Below, one piece after another: positions 49,201-59,400 of a stretch of DNA of 64,000 nucleotides. Under the pieces are notes generated by a model. It had not been told where the DNA came from. It did not search any database and was given only the letters and a program-made list of their open reading frames with translations. The translations under genes and the position numbers were made by a program. Origin of the DNA: Chimonanthus salicifolius (lineage: Eukaryota > Streptophyta > Magnoliopsida > Laurales > Calycanthaceae). The stretch is from contig CM023536.1 of the NCBI GenBank assembly GCA_013350335.1, positions 12,963,520-13,027,519 of the forward strand, given 5' to 3'. Position 1 is the stretch's first letter, and each line of letters starts with the position of its first letter.

Positions 49201-52200
49201 ATTATTGAAATTTGGAATTAGGAGACCAGAATAATAATATTCATGAAAATAACATGAGAGAATTGGACGAGGAGATCATCAATGAAAATGTACCTTTGAT
49301 CTTATTGACCAACCATTTTGTTCCACCTTCAATGCTGCTAGACAATGACTGGTTACATAAAAAATGATTCTCTCAGTAGGAAATCAATAAATGTAATATT
49401 ATAAACAAAAACACATTAAGGTGGCTTTGGGATGCATATGAAATGTGGGGAGGGGGGATGTGCACTAGCAACACTGAGTTCTCCTTCTGATGGGCACTTT
49501 GGATAAAGTGAAGACCATTTACCCATGTCTGAGCAGGCAGGTAGATAACTATGTAGTAGTAACACGACCATTTACATTAATTAACCATGCTCCTTGTTTC
49601 CCTAAAGAAACAGAAGAGTTTCTCCATATCCACTTTCTGCAATGAACACCAACAAGAGCAAAATAAAAACAAAAGTATGGGAGTTCTCTACCTTGGGTTT
49701 TCTCCACTTGGTAGGTAACCCCAAATCTATCTTATCTCACATCCAAACACCACCCAAGTGGAAAGAAAGAACAGCTTATTAAATAACATTAGACTAGACT
49801 GGGAGAAAAAGTATGACTGAAAGGTAACCATGAAAACAAATTAGCATTATCTTGACATCATAGTTATGTAACTTTAAAAAAAATAACACAAGAACCTTAA
49901 AAAAATAACACAAGTACAAGCAAGGCTATTAACAAGATGATGGTGATGGTGGAGGTTGTGATGGTGAACATTGTCACTGTCAATAAATTTATTATCCCAT
50001 CTACTACCTAGGGTTAGCTTTAAGAATCCTACGCTTCCACTCAACTATATAAAAAATCATACACTCTACTCTACACCCTCTCACGTCCCTTCCAACTTCC
50101 TTAACCCAAGTTCGTGTTAGAGAGAGTCAAAGTAGGCGGTTCCCTGGGCAACATGAAAAAAAGGATTCCCTTGCAGGTGGCCCTACTTGGTGAATTAAAG
50201 GTAGAAAACTTGACAAACACTATGAAACTTGAGATACTGTCTGAATGTCAGAAGTTGAAAATTATGCACTTCAAATTTTTGTTTTTCCTTGTTGTAACTA
50301 ACAAAGCATCATACTCATGGTATGTGGTGGCATCCATTTATTTCATTAGTCTATGGTAGGCCCATATAGTGAAAGAGACACAATGTGGTGCCAACAACTC
50401 ATGCATAACAATTCATGGTGAATCTATATAATGAAATTTAATCAATAAATAGAAAAAAAAAATAGAGAGAGAAAGAGAGGGAGGGAGAGAGAGAAGGGGT
50501 TCAACATAAGGGTTGATTTCTAATGTATTACAATCTACTCACTAGTTAATAAAAATAAAATAACCAGGCACAAATATCCGTTGAGGGAAGATATTGAGGC
50601 AAATAGATTTCCCTACCCTGTAGTGGGGAACAAAATTCACCCTTTTTTTGTGAGAGGGGAGAGGGGGGAGGGGATGTTTTTTCTTTTCCCCCCTGAGGAT
50701 CAAAGTTTTAACAGCCAAATAGGATGGGGTGTATTTTTAGGGTGAATTGAAGTTCCCCACCCTAATCTAAACACAAACCAAGTCTTTAATGGTTCCCCTT
50801 GCCCTTCTCCCATTGCCTTGTAATGCTTCTCTTCATAATAGGCTGCTTCTGGTCTTTTACATATGTGCCCAAAACCTTTTTCATCAGGATTCCCTAATCT
50901 TTCTTCTATTAGGACAACCTTTACATTTTCTCTGATTCACTCATTTTTCACTCTAGCATTTAGTGTCACCATACATATCTCAAAACACAATTCCACCATC
51001 CTTTATTCTGTTCATCACCCATAAGGATGCCACGATGAAACATGATCAACAACTAAGTATGAACAGTATGAGCAACTAATGTTTACCATCAAAATAAAAT
51101 AAGAATAAACATGAAGAAATTCTGAAGAGGGGTTATGATGAGGGAGCACGCCTACAACTACACAGGAAGAAGAAGAGATATGCCTGCACCTTCAACAGAG
51201 GAAGAAGAAAGGAGAAAAGATGAGTTCCATTCAATAATCCATCGTGTATTTTATCTATGTTACATCTATAGGTATTTATAGGAAAACAAATAAACGAAAA
51301 TAGCATAAGAATCTAAAACGGGAAATCCACCAACCTGGATTTCTTGCTACACAAGAATTCTAAAAATAAAATATGCGAAAATACGAAAATAGAAAATACT
51401 AAATGGGTCTTGTGCATGTCCTACATCATTCCCCCGGTCTTAAAAAAACCTCGTTCTCGAGTTCGACGGGGTCTATCTCATCTGCATCAACTCTAGCATC
51501 AGGAACCAGGTTGGCAGGAGACGAAGCACATAATGCAGAAGCATGGGATGTAGGCGGTGAGGGCGCAAGGACAAACGTTAAACCATCCTTCATGAAACAT
51601 GTTAATGCAAATGTAATATTAGCATTCAGTAACAAGATAGAAAATGGTCCAAAGGAGGGGGACTGCTTTTGGACAAGGAAACCTGCTCTTACAAAATAAA
51701 ATGCACATGGTGTTTCTTTTCTCTATCTCTAAACCCATTTAGACAGGATAGATTTGAAAGGATATATTTCCAGCAAAATGTATGAGATAGCTGAATCAAT
51801 TAGGCTTACCAAATGGAGAACAAAAAACTCCCATTGATAGAGAAAGAAAAAAGGAAATAAATAAAATAGGGCAAAAGTACTATTGAACTCTGTATATTTT
51901 TTCTTTGAGAGATGCCAATAAACTATAACACTAATTACTATGTATGGAGAGAGAGGGACGGAGGAAGGGAGGTAGGGAGGTGGCATGAGCGGGAGGGAAA
52001 AAGAGGCATTTTGTTCCTTTTCACATGCAAAAGAATTTGTACTCATACCCTCATCCAATCATTTTTGCTCCTTCCTCTTGGGGAGGACAAATGCATGAAC
52101 AATCATGACAACAGACAAAGCAAGAAACAAAAGAAGGCCAATAGCATAGTTGGAAATTGTCAACAATGAGAAATGAGTTTCATGAGGATGAATCAATCCA

Positions 52201-53384
52201 CAATCCATCAAACTCTTAGCAACAGTTGGATGGGATTGTCTCAAAAATGAAGATGGATTACCTCATCCACATGAAAAATCCCATGAGGATGACAGCATAA
52301 GATCATCTCTTTTGCGGAACATCTATATTGAAAAAACAAGAAAAACCTGGTTGCAGAATTAAAAAATTTATTGATTTATCCCAAAAAATTGCTGCAGCAC
52401 CAAAATAAGAGTGAACATGGTCCAATCCCACAACTGTTCTAAGAAATCCACACGAGAATGCATTCTTCCAATGAATCAAGACGCCACAGAAAGTAAAGTT
52501 TGTCAAAAGTCTAAATATTGAAAACATTCCTCTTTTGGCTCTCTCTTTGAATCTTTATCTACTTTCTGGATGGAATTAATCAGATTTACCATAATGAGCA
52601 GTATGGCCAAATCTCGTATGACAACTACAAGCTTAGAAAAAATCCAACTGAGCAGTATATATTGAAATGTGTGCAAAGGAGGAGACAACGCTTCAAAGGA
52701 GGGACTACAGTGATTTCCTTTGCTGGTCCTCTTCCTAATGGCTCGGTAATTGGGGTGGAATTGTTTGCTTTATGGTGAGGCATTTTCGAGCTGGAAGAGT
52801 TGAGGATTCAAGGGAGTATTGTGGAAGGCGATTCTAAGGTAGTTGTGGGATGGGTGTTCGGATCTCTATGTCCATGGATATTCTTGGATAAAATTGAGAG
52901 GATTCAGCATTCCATTGCGACATATGATTCTAAGATTGCTTGGACTCCTCGCTAAGCTAACTCAACTGCTGATGAGATGACCTGTCAAGGTTGACTTTAT
53001 CTACAGAAAGTGTAAACAAATTCTTGTAATGGGTTGGGAGGGGTTTTTGTGGTTTTTTCTGTGTGATGGGTTCCTTTTAGCCGGCCTTTATTTGTCTTTC
53101 TTGTATCCCATCTTTTGTTTCTGATTAATGAAGTTACCTTTAAAACAAAAGGAGACAAGAACATAAGTTTTTCCACGCAGAAACTTCAACATATCGTAGA
53201 TTAGATTGTATCATATCCATCAAAATAGATGACATTCCTATTTCTAACAAGGATGACATTGTTACTTCTAATGCAGATTACTTTGAAAATATTTAGTCTA
53301 ATGATGTTCCAGATAAAGTATCATTTGAAGAATTGTTTTTTCGCTACATCTCCTGTCACGGCCCGACCCAACGGACACGTGAGA

Positions 53385-53415
<31 letters not shown>

Positions 53416-56400
53416 TTTTTAAGCATACACAACTTATAGTTCAAACACGTGACACCTACACGTTTTGCGAGATTCCTACGGATCACAGCACTTATTGGAC
53501 CCTTGATTTGATCGAACTGAATTATCAGCTGCCTACGTACTCTAATGGAGATCAGATCCTGCGTAGTTCTCAATTCAATAATTTCATGGCACTAACCCCG
53601 TGCTATTCATGAATTCAGATCAAGACATTCTAATTACCCTATCGTGGGCCTCATCAATAGAATAAATCTCATCTATTATGGGCTAGCCAATCTCGGGTCT
53701 ATACCAACCATGGGAACACCGTCAACCATGGGGTCAATGTCACACATGGGATAAACCTCAACTATGGGACCTATACCAGAACATAAATACATCCCTCATC
53801 GAGGACAATACTCTAAATATGGGTCCAATCCTCTATGGAATCAATGCCCTCCGTGAGAATATCTATCTACGGTATACAATACTCATCCATGGTCACAAAG
53901 CCCTCCATGGGAATAACCATCCATAGGAAAATAATATCAATCCATTGAACTGTCACGTCCACCATGACACCAATACGACTACCATGGGTCCACTATATCT
54001 ATCATGGGGTCAATTTGCCCACCATATAATCAATATTTAGGCATGAATCCAATATGTGTACCATGGGAACATCCATGGGATTCATCATCCATCCCTGGAA
54101 ACTCTCCATCAGTGAGTATCATCTATTCATAGGTAATAATCATCCATGAATATATCACTCCATAGGTATAATCCATCCATGGGCATAACTCATACATTCG
54201 TAGAACCAATATGTCCATCATAGAACCAACAGGTCTACCATAAGACCAATGCGTCTACTATGGGACCAACATTTCTAACATAAGACCAATACGTATACTA
54301 TGAGACCAACAGGTCTACCACAAGACCAACATTCGGACATGAATCCAAACCACCATGGGACACATCACCCATGGGTATACACATCCATCCCTGGTAACAC
54401 TCTATCTGTGAGTATAATCTATTCATGGGTATAAACCATCTATGGGTATAACTAATCCAGGGGCACATCATCTACCATAAGATCTTCTATCCATAGGAAC
54501 AACAATCAAATGAATCACTACGTAACTATGGCAACAATATCAAATCATCATATCATATCATAAATATATCACGACCCCTAACAAGACTTAAGGCCCATGA
54601 CTTACTAAGCGGGAGACCCACGAATGGCGTGATCAAGTCTACCTCGCCCTGCATCCCTTCACCTCATAGGTGATTCAGTCAAGCTCTAAGGCGGTCGGAC
54701 AGCGTCTAACGAAGCTAGCACCACCCCCATGGGGTAAAATAGTATCTAGCTCTACGCATCAACACACATCAAGTGTGCTAAATAGCCGTGAGAGCGCCCT
54801 CCAGCGCGTAACATATGAGGGACCTACTCCTCAACGATAACCCTACGGGACCAAGACTCCGTAGCCGACCCCACCATCCTGAATCTCTCTCTGGAACGGT
54901 CAGTCAACCATCATAATCGCGTGAGGGATGTATCCATACCACGTCTCAATATCAAGTGACCAAGTCACATATACATCTCAATGCCACAGTCTCCGTATGT
55001 TCATATCGAGGCTCCCACGGTCTCATGGCTACTCTAGGTCTTACTCATGGAATCTATATACTTATCTCATCCTTTTAACTATACAAAGGTGAGACACAAT
55101 GATCTACTGATCGGACAGTTTCATTTTTCAACGGACTAAGGCATAACATTATCAATATCACATGAGGGACATACCTATACCACGTCTCAATCGTCAATAT
55201 CACGTGAGGGACGCACCCATACCACGTCTCAATATAATCAATATCACGTGAGGGACACACCAATACCACGTCTTAATATAATCAATATGACGTGAGGGAC
55301 GCACCCATACCACGTCTCAATCAACAATATCACGTGAGGGACACACCCATACCACGTCTCAATATAATCAATATCACGTGAGGGACGCACGCATACCACG
55401 TCTCAATCAACAATATCATGTAAGGGACACACACATACCACGTCTCAATATAATCAATATCACGTGAGGGATGCACCCATACGACCTCTCAATCAACAAT
55501 ATCACATGAGGGACACACCCATACCACGTCTCAATATAATCAAGTGACCTAGTCACATACATCTCAGTGCCAAAGTCCTTATCTGTCCATCTTAAGAATT
55601 TTCACAGTTCTCTTGCAACTCTAGGCTTTACTCGAGTAACAAACATATATGGATCATATCAGGACTCCCAAGGCATCATAACCTCTTCGGGCCGCCTTCG
55701 ATGGATCCATCATCTAGCATTAGGGTCTGTATTAAGGAAGGTATATCCCACCAATCCCTTTCTATCATTCACATTTGCTCAACATCTTACATCATCCTTG
55801 ATATAAATGGATGACAAAATGTATCTTTTGATCGAGCTGAGACACAATGCTCTCAGTTGCCTACGTACCACATAGTGGATCAGATCAACCGTAGTTCATC
55901 ATTTTCACATTTGGGTTGACATTGGGGAGTGGTCATACTTTTACTTTGGGGAAATCAAACAAAGTTTTTTTAGCATTTACATTGCATTTCATGCATTCTC
56001 AATTATGCTAGTCATCCCCATTGTAACACAAGTTAACCCCCTTGGGTTATAAGATACTTGACATTAACTCACCCATATCACTTAATCTAACCCTTTACCA
56101 AGTTCCTCTTCAAATCATGGAAATTCGTTCTATACATGGTTAGGTCAATCCACCACAACCATTATCAACATAGGTACTCACTAGTGATGTACACATCATC
56201 AATTAATCCAAGCATGGCATTAAAACACATTCATCATGCTTATTATATGAGTTACACATCTAAGAAATCACAATCATGAGAATTCATTTGATACATACAT
56301 TACTCATAACGATACACAAGTATGGGAAGTTATCAAGGCCCTACGTTACACATCTTGGGCAATCTTGATTTATCATACATTCTATCACACTTTAACACAT

Positions 56401-59400
56401 CACAAATCTATGAATTCTCAATTATAGTAAACATATAATCATAGGGAACTTGAAAAACTCATACATATGTATCTGATACAATATATTCACATCAATCACA
56501 CATAAGCATAAAGAGGTCAAACCATAACCTTATCCAACTATGCATTGGAACGTGCACAAGGAAACATTCACTCAAACATATTATCACACACCCTGTGAGC
56601 ATGGAATTTTACAAATATTCACAATTCTCTAAGTGTATGGCATTCTCCAATTTTATCCAATGTTATCAAACTCAAATCGTACCTAAATCGGTCTATGGGT
56701 GTGAATTTATATCGAAAATCGTAAAATCGTACAATTTATATATCCTCTTATTCTCATAACCATTTTGTTGACCTGGGCCATTACATCTCCTCATCGGATA
56801 CTGAGTATCTTGAGCAGCTTCTCTCCATAGACAAGATTAAGCAAGCTATATAGGATCTCAGTGAGGATCGCTCTCCTAGACCAGAAGGTTTTCCCTTGTC
56901 CTTCTCCAAGGAGTTTTGGGATATTCCACATTATGATCTATTGGCTTACTTAGAAGAATTCCACCCCAGAGGCAGACTTTACAAGGAGTTAGAAACAGCA
57001 TTTATAGTCCTTATCCCAAAAAATCATGGTGCCTCCAAGCTCAAAGACTTCAAATCCATCAATTTATTAGGAAGTGTCAACAAGATCTTGGCCATAGTTT
57101 TGTTAATAGATTAAGGACTGTTCTTCCTGAGCTCAATTTAGCATATCAAGTGGCATGTGTGAAAGGGCATCAGATCACACTGCTTATGAATTTTTTTTAT
57201 TCCGAAACAGATATAAGCGCAAAGGTGTTGTGTGGAAACTTGACCTTAAAAAAGCATATGACATGGTGGATCGGTAGTTCCTCATCACTTGCTTGCAACC
57301 TATGTTGCACTAGCACTTCAATTAGGCAACGTGTTTGTATTGGACACTCACATGTCTATGTCGAACACTTCTCTTTTTATGTGTAAAATCCATGCCCCTG
57401 ATGTATCGATGGCATGTCCTTGATGTTTCCATGCCGTGTCCATGCAACATCGCTCCATTGAAGTTTGTTCTCTAATGTAGCCTAGCTTCAAAGAGCAACC
57501 AAAGAAGTTCAGCCACATGATATGGGTTCGGTCAAAGGCTCCAAATTTGAAGTTTGGAGGTTACATCCAATAACTCAAATCCGAAAATAAATTAAAATTT
57601 TACCTCTCTAGGAAATCAAAGCTAGAGAGCAAAGGAAATCAAAATCGATCACCCAACACTAATCTCAATCCGACCGATTTTATACGAAGCCTCAGAAATC
57701 GATTAAAGGAAGCAATGAAATTTCACTCAATAAAGAAATAATCAAAGGTCCTAAATCTCACCTAGGTCAACAATTCTCACCGAAATAAAATTGACAAAGG
57801 CTTCCAATTTAATTCAAATTCACACAAAATAATTGTTCTTTAATTAATTTTAAAATTCTAACATAAATTCGAAATTGAAAATCACCTTAATCGAAAATCA
57901 CAAGCATAAATTACTTAAAGACAGAATAAATTTTTGAAATTTATGTTAAAATAAAAACCAATGTTGTCAAACTCGAATCGTATCGTGAATCGGTCTATAG
58001 GTGTGAATCGTGAATCGAAAATCGTAAAATCGTAAAATTCATAATGTTTTTTCTAAAATTATTATTTATACTATAATTGAATAGTATGTATATTAGATAG
58101 ATAATTTAGAAAAATTATTTGTTAAATGTAATTATAAAATTTAATTTCAATTGAATAGATTTAATAAAATTGCATTGAGATGATAATAAAACTACAAACC
58201 TGAAAAGAGAAATCCTCACCAAATATTTCAAGTTTGTAGGATGATACTAAATAAATTTAAATAGCATTCATCAAATAAAAAGTTTAAAAAATAACAAAAT
58301 CAGTTTTTAGAAAGAAAAAATATAAATAGGTAAAAAAGATTGAAAAAAATAAAAAGAATTTTTTTAATAAGAACAAAAAAAAGTTGACAAAAAGGTAAAA
58401 ATAAGAAACTATCTAAAAGAGGACCAAGTAGATGCAATGCCATATCAAAAAAGATGCAATTTTATCACGTGAGTAACTCCCGTGCCAAAAAAAGAAGTGC
58501 ATTACAGGAGCTCAAAACATTGGGTTGGTCTGTGCCTTAGTAAAAATGTAAAATAAGCCTCGAGAAAAGCATGAGACGTGAAAGAAGAAGGAAAAAAACA
58601 TGGTGGGGGGGGTGGGACACGAAACGAAGGTGGAAAGAAGAAACGGAAGGGAGAAACGAAAACAAAGAGAAGATCTTGCTTTCAGAAGATCGATCGAGGT
58701 ATGTTTTTCTTCACTTTCCTCTCCTTTCTCGCCTTTTTCCTCATCGTGTCTTCCTCCTTTTTCTTCTTCCTCTTTTTCCTCTTCTTCCTGCTCTTTCTTT
58801 CCGTTCTTCCTAGAATCGCACGAGCTTACGATTCTCTGGGTTGATTCGTACAATTTGCAAGTCAACCCACATACGATTTTGGGCTATCAAAAGAAGTGAT
58901 AAATCACCAAACTAGGCCAAAGAGGAGGTGTGAAACAATTTCAAACACCTAGCAATGGACTGATGATTGCAGCAATCTGGCTGCAACACTTGGCTGCTTA
59001 CCCTTGATCTAAGGTGCTGATCTGGGCCCTGACTTGTAAGCAGAGACTGGATCAGATTCAACCCACTGTCAGCACTCAGACTGGGTTTGAATTATCAGCC
59101 GGATCTGGGCTGGATTTCCAGCAGAAATCTGCACTTTTGCAGAGCTTTTCTTCCACAATTCTGCAGTTGTGCAGTAATCGACTTCACAAAACAAACCACT
59201 GTTTGTAAGGAAAAAAAAATAACTTTTATTCATAAAATCTTCTCTTTTTACTCGCTGATTACAACTCTTTATATAGCAGGAAATCTACTGATATGAGCTG
59301 ACCCTCCATCTTTTACATGGAATAGGAAACTTAAATAAAGCAAATACTAAATTAAAACAAAGCCTCTAGTTAGAAATAAATTAAACTAACTAATGCCCAC

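Larger units (their letters stand above)
53354..56785 (-). mobile_element. Complete solo LTR (family L1, diverged), 3432 bp
   Basis: Plus strand TGTCACGGCCCGACCC to GGGCCATTACA. Exact TSD tctcc at 53349-53353 and 56786-56790, and the interrupted LINE resumes on the other side. Length (3432 versus 3492 bp) and termini match the LTR at 647-4138, but the interior is different and full of satellite-like arrays (53700-54520 and 55153-55540). There is also an (AT)n run at 53392-53414. No internal retroelement domain. Confidence 0.85.
53160..57290 (+). pseudogene. LINE reverse-transcriptase remnant split by a solo LTR
   Basis: 53160-53353 and 56791-57290 are two parts of one LINE ORF2. The left part holds the region just before RT. 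The right part has RPEGFPLSFSKEFWD, then FIVLIPKNHGASKLKDFKSI, then, in another frame, WKLDLKKAYDMVD. Stops and frameshifts show that it is inactive. The LTR at 53354-56785 interrupts it with a 5-bp TSD. Confidence 0.75.

Noticed and set aside
53229..53612. 127-codon plus-strand frame
   Set aside because: Crosses the LINE/solo-LTR junction and an (AT)n run; artefact.
55153..55540. CRISPR-like array
   Set aside because: Direct 42/44-bp units have no unique spacers and lie in a plant LTR.
58512..58899. Four overlapping frames of 80-117 codons
   Set aside because: All come from one long pyrimidine-rich tract; no recognisable protein.
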